Source: Acytostelium subglobosum LB1 (lineage: Eukaryota; Evosea; Eumycetozoa; Acytosteliales; Acytosteliaceae). From it: DNA of 64,000 bases. Below are positions 9,878 to 21,220 of this stretch, in pieces (position 1 is the first letter of the stretch; each line of letters opens with the position of its first letter). The notes below the pieces were generated by a model. It did no database searches. It worked only from the letters and a program-made list of their open reading frames with translations, and was not told the DNA's origin. Location of the stretch: contig NW_012236531.1 in the NCBI RefSeq assembly GCF_000787575.1, positions 1,263,396 through 1,327,395 of the forward strand. Reading direction: 5' to 3'. The translations under genes were made by a program, and so were the position numbers.

Positions 9878-12766
9878 TTAACAAAACAAATGAGTGGACT
9901 TGTCGCTCTCTAACATCTTGGTTGCTCGGATGCTTCCAACAATGCGTTCCAATGCCATGCGATCACGTTGTGTGTACAATGCCATCACAGTGCCTTCATT
10001 CTCCGACACCATGTTTAAGATCTCTGAGTAGTAGGAGGCAAAATTGGGCAGACCAAAGAACACAACATGCTTCACTCCACGCAGCTGATATCTGTTGAAG
10101 AAATGGAATCGCTCCGTGATCAACATGTATGTGCGGTCACCGTATCTGAACTTGGCGCGGGATCTTGTGACGACAGCGGGCGCAGTGTACTCACAGCACA
10201 TCACAAATGACTTGGCCTCCTTCTTGAAGTAATTCCTAATCTTGATGTACTCAAAATAGTTGGGGATGTATATCAGCACATTCTTGGTCTCGCTGACCTG
10301 GTTGGAGAACTTGAGCAAGATGGTCTCGATCAGGTAGTCGAAGCGCGCGTCAACGTCCTGGCCATTGTGCTCCTTGAGTATGGGCACCTTGTGGAAGGTT
10401 TGCATCAACGATGGTATGATGTTGGCAATCTCGCCATCCTTGATACGTCGCACACGAATGTTGCCACGGATGTTGGTGCAGTGCCTGTTGAACAATGAGT
10501 TGACCTCTGGTGTCAGGAAATTGCTGAACATCAGTGTCTGGCGGAAATGCTTGCTCCAGCCCTCCAAAGTTGCCATCCTTATTCTTGAGAAGTCTGTGTT
10601 GTGATTCTTCTTTGGAATGAGATTAAGGTTATCGAATATAATATTCATGTGATCCCAGTTCTGTTGCAATATCGTCTCGACTTGATCCACAATCACCATC
10701 TCAATCGATGACAAGAAGTCATTGTCACGTTGTGCATCACTATGAGTTTGAGTTGAATAATGGGTTGTCAGTTTGAGTTATGAGTTTGAGTTATGAGTTT
10801 GAATGACATACCCCTCAGTTCCAACGACAAGTCTCAGACCGAGTGGGGATGCAATAATGATGTCTGAGAAGAAGAATGGACAGAATAGCTTCATGCCATT
10901 TTTGTTGAAGCCGATACCAACTCTGAAGCAGTCGTCGATGTTGTCTCTAAAGACATGTCTAAAGTCTGCAGGTTTGTCTGCTGATAGTTGACGCTCGGCA
11001 TGAGTAAACTCCTCAATGAGAGTAGTCTTCTTCTCCACCTGTTGATGTGTCTCGTGTGGCACCAACTTGAGCATCAACTTCATAATGTCCAATGCTGTAT
11101 TCCTAAATGGAACAATGATCAATACCTTGGGCTTGGTGAATCCTTGATGTCTCATATCCGGGCTATATATTTGAGGGGGTGATTGATCAATCATGTTAGT
11201 TCACTTGGTCCATCATTTGATTACGTTTATAATATACTACATACATGACCTCGCCATTGGCCTCAGCTCTCTTGGTGATTCCATTATCTTGTGTAAGTTG
11301 ATCTCTTGACCTGGGAAGGGATGAGATGAGTTGGTTAGTTGTCTTGACATCCAACTGTGAGTGAGGGTCGGGACACATACTTTAGGACATGGTTCATGGC
11401 ATGTAGAGTATAGAGTTGGTATATACTCTTGTGATTCTTGTGATTCTCCTCCGAGAATAATAGATCTCTATACTCATTCATTATTGGGAATAGTTGCTTC
11501 TGGATTGGCGTAAAGAATAACTCTACATTACATGTTTGTTAGTTAATGTGGAGCATCCATTGGTGATGATTCATACCATTCTCCTTGGTCTTCTTTGTCT
11601 TTGCCCATGCCTTAAGTAGACGGTGTTTGATCTGGAAGAGAATGAGTGAGTCAGTGATTGAATGAATGATTGAACGAGTGCCATGTCTAGCTGAATAAAA
11701 CACATACATGGTACTCATAAAAAGTATCCTTCTGGATTGGAAGTGATGAGACGGCTGGTGCCTTGGCCTTCTTGGTCGAAGTGATGGCGGTGCCGGTGCT
11801 TGGTGGACATTTGTTGGAGGTGACCACGCCAAAGTTTTCAACCTCTATTGATGTTGATTTCAGTGCCTTTCCAGCCTCGATAATCTCCTCAAGTTGATTC
11901 CACGTCGATACATCTTGATTGAAATGAGCAGAGTAATCATCACTTAACTTTGTCCTATTATCTCCATCTTCCTTGCCATCATCTTCCTCATCATCCTCTT
12001 CCACCACTTCCTGATTAGTGCCATATACGTCGTCAAACTCTCCTGTCTCCTGTTGCTCCTCTTCATCCTCTCCCTCTGCACCATCTTCGTTATCATCATC
12101 TTCTTCATCGTCTTGATCATCCTCGGCCTCTTCATCATCCAACTCAAAGTCATCTTCATCCACGTCTTGGTCCTCGTCATCATCCTCGTGCTCGACTTGG
12201 TCTTGGTCTTCATCCTCAATCTCGATTTCAATATCATTGTTGTTGTCTTGTTCTTCATCTGGTTGAGCATCTTCTTCTTCCTCCTCATCTTCCTCATCCT
12301 CATCCTCGTCATCGATGATCTTTCTCTTGCCATTGCCGTTTGATGTGTGAGCGGTACTTGATGATCCTGATGCACCACCGCGACCACGACCATTGCCAAC
12401 GCCATTGCCAGTAGCAGTCTTACTCTTCTTGAATGTTGAGAGCAGGAGATCGTGTGCAGATGGACCCACTTCATAGAGATCAGAGTAGTTCTCGCTGTCT
12501 TTGATATCAATGTCACCAGCCTCCTCTTTCAACGACTTGATGATCTCATCTCTCTGTGCCTTCTCTTGTTGTTTCTCTCTATTCTCTGACTTTCTATGAT
12601 ACTGATTTGACATCTCGAGAAGCTTATCCTGCTTCTCTTGTGTCTTCTTCCTTGGGTCCAATGCATTGAATGTTGATGAATTATCACTGTAGTATAACCT
12701 ATGTGTAGTATACTTCTTGCTCAACTTCTTTGAGACCTTTGGTCTAAATTGTTTCTTCTTTGGCAT
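9878..12766 (-). CDS. utp25: UTP25 / DIEXF (Def) rRNA-processing factor, 844 aa, 6 exons
   Basis: Read on the minus strand as exons 12766-11708, 11631-11577, 11522-11381, 11310-11245, 11162-10812 and 10739-9878, all phases continuous. The N-terminus is basic (MPKKKQFRPKVSKKLSKKY), followed by a roughly 110-residue Asp/Glu-rich tract (about 12300-11960), then the conserved UTP25 body: TPIQKQLFPIMNEYRDLL, LHAMNHVLK, HQGFTKPKVLIIVPFRN, IDDCFRVGIGF, SDIIIASPLGLRLVVG, DNDFLSSIEMVIVDQVE, NTDFSRIRMATLEGWSKHFR, VLIYIPNYFEYIKIRNYFK and ITERFHFFNRYQLRGVKHV. The protein resembles a degenerate DEAD-box helicase; it belongs to the SSU processome and is needed for 18S rRNA maturation in the nucleolus (family knowledge). 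It ends SDKSTHLFC. Confidence 0.93.
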
Positions 12767-13096
12767 TCTTTATCTCTCTCTCTCTTCTTTATATCTTATC
12801 TCTTTATCTCTTTTTGTAAAGTTGACGAATGGTGTTGTGAAAACGACCGAGTGAAACTTGGAGCCCAAACCCCAACTTCTTGAAAGTTCGAACTCTTCAC
12901 CACTAGTTCTGAATTCGCTAAGTCTGTTGTCTTGTGTTCATGAATGTGTAGAGTAGAGTACAACTTGTTTGTTATGTTTATGTATTTATATGATATGTAT
13001 ATGATATTTGTGCAAGAGCGTAATGTTAAGTATAAGAATGAATGAATGTATGATTGTATGATTGGGCAACCTCCTCGGACGGAGACCTTTTAAAAC
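12767..13096. promoter_or_regulatory. Promoter region of UTP25
   Basis: About 330 bp between the UTP25 start and the stop of the next minus-strand gene. Immediately 5' of the UTP25 ATG lies a CT-rich/T-rich tract (minus strand: A/G-rich), then a mixed-composition block with no ORF. The half near 13000 is AT-rich and is probably 3' UTR of the surface-protein gene. Confidence 0.4.
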
Positions 13097-15569
13097 TTAA
13101 TGCATCTCTATTGATGAGCTGGTACCTGGGAAACGCTTCTTCCAGATGACGATCGATGCGATGACTGCGCCGACAACTACTGCTACGAGTACTCCTACGA
13201 CAATGGCGGCAGTGACACCGGGTCCCAATCCCTTCTTGCCAGGTGGTGCTGGTGTAGGCTCTGGTGTGCCATCGGTTGTAGATGTGGTGCTGGTGGTCGT
13301 GGACATTGTAGTTGTTGATGCGCCGGTTGTTGTAGTAGATGGTGCCATGCACTCTTGGAAGATTGTGATACTGCCTGTCTCGGTGGTGTTGTGAGTGAAC
13401 TGGCATGTTGGCTTGGGTACGACTGTGCCTGTCTGCGCATTGAAGTAGACAAAGTTCACCGAGTCGAACTGACCGCCAGCACTTGCTCCAAATGTTACCA
13501 AAGTAACACTGCTGTTGCCCTTGCTAATGTCCATCATCAATGAGTTTACCTTAATATTGATAGTTCCTGCCTTGGTAATATTCTTTGTGATGTTCACTTC
13601 ATGATTGATTGAATATGGTATGGGTTAGCAATGATTGATCACTGGATGGCGCATCTGTGTCACATCGAAGGACTTACAGCTTGAGTGATCAGTCCATGAG
13701 AGGAGAGTGAGTTGGAGTACTGATGTGTCATTGAGCTGAAGGTTACCATCAATGATGAACNTTGTCCAAGAGGTATGTAGTGCTTCCAATCACACCAGTG
13801 TTTAGAACATTCATTGGAATAGTTCCATTTCCAGATATTCTTCCACTATTGATAAATGATGAATACTATTTGATTGATTGATTGAGTCAGTGATTGAATG
13901 AATGAATGAATGATTGATTGAATGAATGAGTACATACCTGGGTTGGACCACTGTGAGTATCCTCTACCTTGATGTTGGCTTGAAGTAGGATGGTACCATT
14001 GTTCTCCAAGCTGACGTTGTTGTCGATGATGGTCTGGTTGGTGATGCGTATTGTGGCATCGGTGCTAATAACCATTGATGAGTTGGCAATGGAGAATACG
14101 CCTGATTGTAGTGTCAACTGACCGTCGATCTTTAGTTTAGATCCATCATGTATGGTGAGCTTGGAGTCTCCATTAGTCCACAATGATCCGCTTACAGTCA
14201 ACATTGAGCCCGACACTTGAATCTGAGAACTATCACGCATGCTCCAATCAGTGTACACATTGATTGTTGAGTTTGAAGAGGCCTGGATCATCGAGCCTCC
14301 ATTGAGTATGCTTGATTTGTTTGATGTGAGGTGGGATGATTCCGAGATCACTATCCTTGAGTCGTCCTAAATTATGGGGAGGGGTCAGTGATGGCAGGGT
14401 GAGGCAGGGCAAGGGGACAAGACAACATACATAGAGCTGGAATGTACATGCAATGCATGATGAAGCATTGAGGCTTAGCTTGGAGGTCTGTGACAAGTTG
14501 AATGATGAGAGAGAGTCGGCAAAAGTCATGACGGAGGCGGAGTATACGTCAAAGAGGGATGAGTCTTTGAGGTTGAATGATCCTTGTGTGACGGCAGCGT
14601 TGACTTGTCCACGTAGAGTGAAGTTGGCATTGTCATTGAGTGTAATGGTAGTGTTCTTAATGTCAACGGATTGAGACAGAGTGTATAGACATGCACTGTT
14701 CTTCAAGTTGAGCACAGAGTTCTCAAAGGTTGTGGTCGTGCCACCCATGGATATCGAGCTGGCACCCTCCATGTTCAAAGTGGTGATCTGGCGCAACTCA
14801 AAACTACCATCCACCGAAACGATCCTTGCATTATCCTTGCAATTGATTGTATGGCCCTTGATTACAGTCATTGTTGCATTCAAGCCAACCTTGGCATAAT
14901 CAGTGAACGAGCTGCCAACTGATCCAGAAACCAAAAACAATGAACCCTTGTCAAAGTACATCTTGCCCGATGACACAATATGTCCCTTGACTTCCAGCTT
15001 GGCTCCACAATCAATGTCGCCATAGTTATACACGTCAGTAGCAGCTGATTGTGTGTGAGTATGTGTTAGTCGATGGAATGATTCCAGTGGGGGATGGGCG
15101 TGGACTTACATGCGGACCTGAACTTGAGTGATCCACCATTGTAGTTGTAGAGTCTTGTTGTGGTGATGCCTGCACCAATGTTCATGTTGAAGCTGTTTGA
15201 AACGTCGACACCATCGATGTTGCCGGTGGCTGATGTCCATGTGCCGTTGTTGGTGAGGAAGGTGTCGACGCTAAAGTCACCTTGTTGGACGACGCTGATG
15301 GGTGGGTACACCAATATAGAGTGTGCGTTGAATGAGAAGATTGGAGTATTGATTACAAATGTTGGATTTGGTTCAAAGTTGAGCTTTAGGTCATTGTCAG
15401 CTGGTGGACCATTCGGATTCCAATTGCTAACATTATCAAACTGTGTATTATCTGTGAATCCAGTCCACGACTGTGCGATTGGTACTGATTGTACACTTCC
15501 AATTGACATCAACATCATCATCACATTTAATATGATTGTGATGGACACAATAGTGAACATCTGTTTCAT
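13097..15569 (-). CDS. Type I membrane surface protein with beta-solenoid-like ectodomain, 729 aa, 5 exons
   Basis: Minus-strand exons 15569-15110, 15044-14431, 14366-13938, 13865-13678 and 13596-13097. The frame is continuous only if the single N at 13761 is ignored; with it, a stop follows at once. The protein begins with a signal peptide (hydrophobic residues about 4-28, ending SVQSVP), then a ~600-residue ectodomain built of short Ser/Asn/Ile/Leu/Val-rich strands (repeated patterns such as GSLWTNGDSKLTIHDGSKLK), as in pectate-lyase-like or adhesin beta-helices. It ends in a Thr/Ser/Pro stalk, one TM segment (AAIVVGVLVAVVVGAVIASIVIW, broken here as residues near the end) and a 16-residue basic tail. 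Many NxT/S sites. Role in adhesion or cell-surface recognition is inference; I do not recognise a named family. Confidence 0.75.
13761..13761. other. Single ambiguous base inserted in an exon
   Basis: The N lies inside exon 4 of the surface-protein gene. Removing it gives an open frame (minus strand LDKFIIDGNLQLND) that continues to the next donor; keeping it gives a stop within three codons. It is best read as an assembly artefact. Confidence 0.85.
15074..15086. repeat. TGGAATCATTCCA palindrome in intron 1 of the surface-protein gene
   Basis: Exact on the minus strand (plus strand TGGAATGATTCCA), 23 nt past the donor at 15109. Confidence 0.9.
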
Positions 15570-16276
15570 TTTCTATCTTTTATCTTTATGATTATATATC
15601 TGTATCTGTATCTTTATCTATATTTGTATTTATAAATCTTGTTTCATTTACAAAGTGATCAAGTCCAAGTCCCTACCCTATCGTTTGTCCAGTCTCTGAT
15701 TGAGAGAGTATGATTGATGATGATGAGTTGACCCCTAACAGATAGGCGCCATCGATCCATTGATGGACCAACTGCCAACAAACACGCCCATTGGTGAAAT
15801 CAAAAGTTGTTGATGTGTTTGATCAAGTGAAAGGACCCTCCAATCACTTTAATTATGCGAAGGGCCACACCCTTCACACAAACAAAAATATCTCTCGTGT
15901 CCTTTTTGATCACAAACACCACTCCGTCCAATCAAATCATCTGACGACCAATCAAACTTGTCTGTAAGTCGTGTTGATGACTTGGATGATTGACTGAATG
16001 ATTGAATGAATGATTGAAAGAATGAACAACGTTTTAATGGTACATTGATGTAATACATGTTGCTAAATATGTGTTCGTAGGTGTGTAGACAATCGGTATC
16101 TGCATGGCATAGCATGGCATAGCATTGCATGACATGGAATGTACTTTCAATAAGTCTCGATGTTGGTTGTTGTTTGGAAGTGTGTGCTACACGATCCCAA
16201 GATCATCCAACATGTTCATTGACAAGGCTAGAGTATGTGTGTATGTTATGTAAATGTTGATTGATCAACTGATTAA
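15570..16276. other. Intergenic, promoter of the surface-protein gene; short tandem repeat
   Basis: T-rich and AT-rich 5' flank of the gene starting at 15569, then a mixed-composition stretch. At about 16102-16137 there is an imperfect tandem repeat of GCATGGCATA. A 93-codon open frame on the minus strand (15849-16130) shows no coding character. Confidence 0.5.
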
Positions 16277-17593
16277 TCAATCAACAACGATGTTATCAAC
16301 AATATGATTGACTACATCTGCGCCTACTTGATTGACCCACTCTCTCTTCTGCACTATATGAGTGTGTGCAAGACTGGAATTATGGAATGAAGGAAGGAGA
16401 AGGTGTAAGTTATAGTGTCCATCCATCATCCAAACATCCAAACAACGATGATCACCATCTTGATGACTTACCGATCGGGGAAATGAGTATGATAACGTGT
16501 AAAGTTCAATGATTGGAGGTTTGAAAGGATGTCTTTGAGTTGCTGACCCTTCTCATCGTTGGCAAATGGATCCTTCTCAACGGGAAGTGGCTCAAACTGG
16601 GGCATCTGTTCTGGATCGATCAAGTGGTTGTAGCGCTCAGAGAACTTCATTGGGAAGTCGCCCTTGGTGTATGGGTTCCTGTGTGAGATGTTGGACGTGT
16701 TGAACACCACCTGGAAGTCGTTCTCAATGTTTGAATAGAGTGTGCGATTCTCAAACCTGGACAGGGCCTTGTGATACGATCCATGCTTGTTGGCCAACCT
16801 AACGAGCAGTGGATCCTTCTCATCGTCAGTCAGCATCAGCTGATTGCCAGTGGTCGATATAAATGTGTCTGTGTACTTTGAGATGATCCTATTCAACCAT
16901 CCATTGGGTGGTCTTCTGCTACCACAGTCTGTGAATGCGTAGTCGTGTCAGTGAGTGATGATCAATCATGTGTAGAGGGACAACTTACGTGGTGATGACA
17001 ATGAGACGAACTGGACTGGCTTGACTTCATTGAAGTAGTTCTGCTCCTCAAGCTTGCCAATTGCATATCGACCAATCACTCCTCCAAGACTATGTCCAAC
17101 AATAGATATCTTCTTTGGCTTGTGCTCTTCGGTGAGTTTAAGAATCTAAGTGTATTGGTGATCACGTGTTAGGTTGGCAATCGATCTTGTTATCTCATCA
17201 TTGTCAAACATACCTCTGATACCAAACGGTCTCCACATGTATCAATACCCTGTCTAGTTGCTCCAAAGAAGTAGTTTGACTCACTAAGTTGCTGTGTGTT
17301 TGGTTTGATCGATTGATTAAGTTAGTGAGTGATCAGGTGATCAGGTGATCAGGTGATCGACTATAACATACAATATTGATATCAGGATGTTTCTTCTTCA
17401 ATTGCGAAGACAAGTTGGTAAAGTCTGTTGGTGCACCGTAGAGACCATGTACAAAGAGTACCATATGCTCCTTGTGATGATGTTTACTATTACTATTATT
17501 ATTACTATTGCTATTATTGATGTTGTTGTTGTTGGCTACTTTGGTTGCATCATGAACCATCTGTTCATGTTCATTATCATCTACTGGTATCAT
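16277..17593 (-). CDS. DUF676 / ROG1-type lipase-like serine esterase, 336 aa, 5 exons
   Basis: Minus-strand exons 17593-17372, 17291-17214, 17145-16989, 16928-16472 and 16373-16277 join in frame; the last exon is short but reads LAHTHIVQKREWVNQVGADVVNHIVD, which fits the family end. An Asn-rich N-terminus precedes the alpha/beta-hydrolase core: VLFVHGLYGAPTDF (oxyanion strand), a GATRQGIDTCGDRLVSE loop, then KKISIVGHSLGGVIGRYAIG with the nucleophile Ser in GHSLGG (about residue 119), and VSLSSPHCGSRRP. DUF676 proteins include yeast Rog1-type monoacylglycerol lipases and FAM135 (family knowledge). The histidine of the triad is probably in the last exon (LAHTHIV). No signal peptide, so probably cytosolic or lipid-droplet associated (inference). 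Confidence 0.88.
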
Positions 17594-18336
17594 TGTTTGT
17601 TTATTCTTTGTTGTTTATATATATCTATATATATTCTATATATTCTTTGTACAGGTTGTAATAATTGAATTGATTGATTGCGTTTGATTGTTTGATTAAT
17701 GAGTATATTATTGATGATCAAAAGTTGATCAAACAGGTAGGTAAAGGTACAAATATTAAGTCTAGTAATAATATCTATTATTATTATGTTTCATTGAATA
17801 AATGAATGAGATGAATTGGTGAGTATAGTAATAATAATAGTAGTTAATGATAGAGAGAGGCTCCGATCTCAAAGGCAGGTCCAGTCAGTGCACAATCTCA
17901 TTCATTCATTCAGACACACAATGAAACTAGTCGGTTGACACTTCCCCCTCACGCATTCACTCATTCACTCATACACTCATGGCAACAACCACACGGATCT
18001 TTCCAACCACCTTTACACACCTGTTGGATTACTTGTAGTTGGAGATGGGGTTGTAATAGTAGAGCGAAACATATTCTATGCTGGGGTGTTGTACAAAGAT
18101 CTGCGCTCAATGTCAACAAACGAGAGAACATGACATTGACCAAATGTTAACGACATTGACTGATACATTAACCAGATGTTCTTGATAGTTTGTCTATATA
18201 CATACCACTCTACAACTAAATATGTATTATTTATAAACATAATATATCATAACTGTATTATAATTATAATTGGACGTTATGATGATTATGAAGTTTATCA
18301 TTCAAACTATTGAACGAACTCGGTAGACCACATTGA
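17594..18336. other. Intergenic with a short coding-like fragment
   Basis: AT-rich 5' flank of the lipase gene, followed at about 17975-18130 by a less AT-rich island. One plus-strand frame through it stays open for about 48 codons and reads like protein (TPVGLLVVGDGVVIVERNIF), but it has no start codon of its own. It could be a gene relict or chance. The rest is AT-rich and probably the 3' UTR of the BTB gene ending at 18337. Confidence 0.4.
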
Positions 18337-18880
18337 TTATTTAACAAGATCATCCATGCCTTGAAGTTGATAATGTGTGATCTCTGCCTTGAGTGCTTCC
18401 TTGATGTTATTGGGAATGACAATATTGTCACCTCTCATAAAGTTGAGAATGTATATAAAGTGAGTGCCATCCCTAAGAAGATGATTATATTTTTAGTTTG
18501 GATAATCGATCAATCATTCAACCATACTTGCATATGAATTTATAAAGAGGTAGAGGATCTGAATTGTTATTATTATACTCTGGTTCACCAACTACTGGAC
18601 CTATAAGATTGAATTCCAGGACTAAAGTTTCAAAGTATGATCCATTGGCATTGAGTAGTGTGTCCAATGAGGTCTTGAAATTGATACCACCGACATCCAA
18701 TGTAACAGGGGATGATACTTGTGTCCTCTCTATTGTTGGTAAGAGCTCTTGGAATTTCCTCAATCTCTCTTCTCGTAGTTTGTCTTTTTCTTCGATCTCG
18801 GTTGTCTTCTCTTTAATAACCTTCTCAAAGTCATTTACAACTGACTCCAATTGTTTTAAATATAACTTAGCCTCCTCCAT
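18337..18880 (-). CDS. Small BTB (KCTD/T1-type) protein with N-terminal coiled coil, 162 aa, 2 exons
   Basis: Minus-strand exons 18880-18528 and 18472-18337. Residues 1-55 form a charged coiled coil (MEEAKLYLKQLESVVNDFEK onward). Then a KCTD-type BTB fold: VTLDVGGINFKTSLDTLL, GSYFETL, and across the intron KDGTHFIYILNFMRG followed by a helical end. No domain follows, unlike the BTB-TLDc gene at 20163. It is a close paralogue of the gene at 19418-19969, with the intron in the same place and phase. KCTD-type BTBs oligomerise and often serve as cullin-3 adaptors (family knowledge). Confidence 0.85.
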
Positions 18881-19047
18881 TCTAACTTGGAAAAGAAATA
18901 TGTTTTTGATTTATTATATTTAGTATCTGGTCAAAGTTTTAAATGGAAAGGAGCCTTCTTTAATTCAAATATATACTTAATTATTATCTATCTAGTTATA
19001 TATATATATATATGGACAGCAATACACAAGTAATAAAGGATGTATGA

Positions 19048-19377
19048 ACCCTTGCCAAACAATCAATTTCAAATACACTTGAGGAATTCAAGTTGGGACT
19101 AGAGTATAAGGATGAATTGGATGATAGACAAAGATCAGAACCAAAGAAATATCGTGTATCTAAACCAATCTACTCAATTTACAATGATTCAAATTCTGGT
19201 CCAGCCTTTGGTCTAAATGATATATATATTAGTAACAACAGCAACGCCAACAGTAGTTCATTTCAGTCAAGACAAGCATACAATGACTCTATTCGACCAG
19301 AATTCACTTCTTTTGCATCCACCAGATACTTCCAGGTGACAGATATAGAGGTATTCAAACTAATTGTCAGATCATAA
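19048..19377 (+). pseudogene. Relict of a BTB-TLDc gene with a large internal deletion
   Basis: The frame from 19048 to the stop at 19375-19377 has no ATG near its start. Its first part (NTLEEFKLGLEYKDELDDRQ) resembles the N-terminal linker of the BTB-TLDc protein encoded at 20163 (KAVKEFNESHEPKKDDLDDGQ). It then jumps straight to the last third of the TLDc domain: SEPKKYRVSKPIYSIYNDSN, GPAFGLNDIYISNNSN and TSFASTRYFQVTDIEVFKL, matching SEPVKYP, GPTFGGGHDIHVSDNSN and TTFASTKNFTVAEIEVFQL. The whole BTB and the first half of TLDc are missing, with the junction at a shared SEP/GAACCA stretch. It lies between two BTB genes of opposite strand. Confidence 0.75.
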
Positions 19378-19417
19378 CAAAGTTAAAACAATTAAATTCT
19401 ATGTTCCATTATAATGA

Positions 19418-19969
19418 CTAATTTACAAGAGCATCCATGCCTTGAATACCATAGAATGATATCTCCTCCTTCAATATTGGTTTGATATTTGTTGGTATAA
19501 CTACTGGTATACCTCTCATAAAATTGAGAATGTATCTAAAGTGTGTTCCATCTCTGTATGAACATTGAATTAGTATATCAATCAATTAATGTCAATCAAT
19601 ACTAATTTGTGATACTTACCTATCAATGAATTGATAGAGTGCAGAGTCTGTTTGTTGTTCATTCTCATCATCACCAACAGTCTCTGATAAACGATTCATC
19701 ATATTTTGTACTAATATCTCAAAGTATGATCCTTTGGCATTGAGCAGTGTCTCCTTTGAGGTCTTGAACTGTATGCCACCAACGTCCAATGTAATTGGCG
19801 ATGACACTTGAGTCTTCTCCAACGAAGGCATTAGTTCTTGGAATTTCTTCAATCTATCTTCTCTCAACTTGTCTGTCTCCTCAATTTCTTCGTTCTTCTC
19901 CTTTGTAACCTTTTCAAAGTCATTTACAATTATCTCTAACTGTTTCATATATTCCTTTACTTCTTCCAT
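19418..19969 (-). CDS. Small BTB (KCTD/T1-type) protein, paralogue, 161 aa, 2 exons
   Basis: Minus-strand exons 19969-19620 and 19553-19418. I chose the ATG at 19969 (MEEVKEYMKQLE) over one 41 codons upstream because it aligns with the start of the paralogue at 18880 and the upstream part is AT-rich repeat. Coiled coil, then ITLDVGGIQFKTSKETLLNA, GSYFEILV and, in exon 2, RDGTHFRYILNFMRGIPVVI. It has the same architecture and intron position as the 18337-18880 gene, which marks a local duplication. Its start is 193 bp from the divergent BTB-TLDc gene, so the two may share a promoter. Confidence 0.86.
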
Positions 19970-20162
19970 TGTATAGTAGTATTTTAGTATGTATATATAT
20001 AATGATGATTGATGGATAGATTGAATGAATGAGAGTGTTGGGTTCAAATTAAACCCAAGATGAGTTTTCCACTCACTCATTCCAACAATCAATCACTCAC
20101 TCATTCAATCAATCACTCCTCCATTCATTCAATTATTACTTATATAGTATATATCAATTAGA

Positions 20163-21220
20163 ATGTATAATAATTATAATATACGTTTTACGGATGCTTG
20201 TGATAACGTACTCGCATCAATAGAAAAGGCTGTGAAGGAGTTCAATGAATCACATGAACCAAAGAAGGATGACTTGGATGATGGACAATCATCCATTGTT
20301 ATATTGGATGTTGGTGGAACAGTGTTCAAGACGGAGATCAAGACATTGAGATCAGTGAAAGGGTCATACTTTGACCTGATGTTCTCCAAGAGTTACAAGC
20401 CTAAGATCATGGATGGTACAACAAACACATACTTCATTGATAGGTATGTTCCTGAAGTGAGTCTTCAATTTGCTCCATTGTTACTAATATGTATACAAAT
20501 TATATCTTCCAAGGGATGGTACTCACTTCATGTATATATTGAACCATCTAAGAGGAAACAAGTTGGTAGTACCCAATGATTTGATTAATTGTGTAGAGGA
20601 AGAGATGAGATTCTACTCAATCAAACCTACAGCACCAGAGAGTATTATGATTACTTCTAATCAACAAAGAATAGTTTTGGATTGGTGCAATAACAAGTAC
20701 TCAAAGATGAAACTTATGTACAGAGTATGATTATGAACATGATGATCTATTGAGTTTCCTTAATTAACCTTACATGTATCAGGCCACCAGAGATGGATTT
20801 GGTGCAAGCATGTTCCACCAGAAGTGTGACAACAATGGTCCGACTGTGTCTATCATCAAATCAACCGATGGAAGTATATTTGGAGGAAAGACAGATACCA
20901 ATTGGTCAAGCCCTTCAGCTGGGACATATGGAGTTGATCCCAATGCATTCTTGTTCTCTCTGGTGAATAGTCGAAGAAATTCTGAACCAGTTAAATATCC
21001 ATGCTCCAGCAGTACCTGCTCGACTTACAACAATCCACCTTATGGACCAACTTTTGGAGGCGGCCATGACATACATGTCTCTGACAACAGCAACCTCAAC
21101 CAAGGATCTTACCAAAACTTCCCTTACTCATACTCTGGCACAACTGTACATGGCAGCACCACATTTGCATCCACCAAAAACTTCACAGTTGCAGAGATAG
21201 AGGTATTCCAACTTGTCTAG
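20163..21220 (+). CDS. BTB (KCTD-type) plus TLDc protein, 309 aa, 3 exons
   Basis: Exons 20163-20443, 20514-20724 and 20783-21220. BTB part: IVILDVGGTVFKTEIKTLRS, GSYFDLMFS, then RDGTHFMYILNHLRGNKLVV across the first intron. TLDc part starts at the exon 2/3 junction: KLMYRATRDGFGASMFHQKC, GPTVSIIKSTDGSIFGGKTD, W-containing strand, NAFLFSLVN, and the end FTVAEIEVFQLV. TLDc domains are linked to oxidative-stress protection and V-ATPase regulation (family knowledge); BTB-TLDc proteins are abundant in dictyostelids. It is the only full-length member of this local cluster. Confidence 0.9.

Noticed and set aside
11944-12516. Met/Lys-rich and Ile/Val-rich frames overlapping the acidic tract of UTP25
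   Set aside because: Shifted or antisense reading of the GAT/GAG repeat coding Asp/Glu.
15849-16130. 93-codon minus-strand ORF
   Set aside because: No coding composition, and it runs through ATTC repeats.
20038-20060. T-arm-like hairpin (GGGTTCAAATTAAACCC) suggesting a tRNA
   Set aside because: No acceptor stem, D-arm or anticodon arm around it; the loop lacks the closing C. It lies in a promoter.
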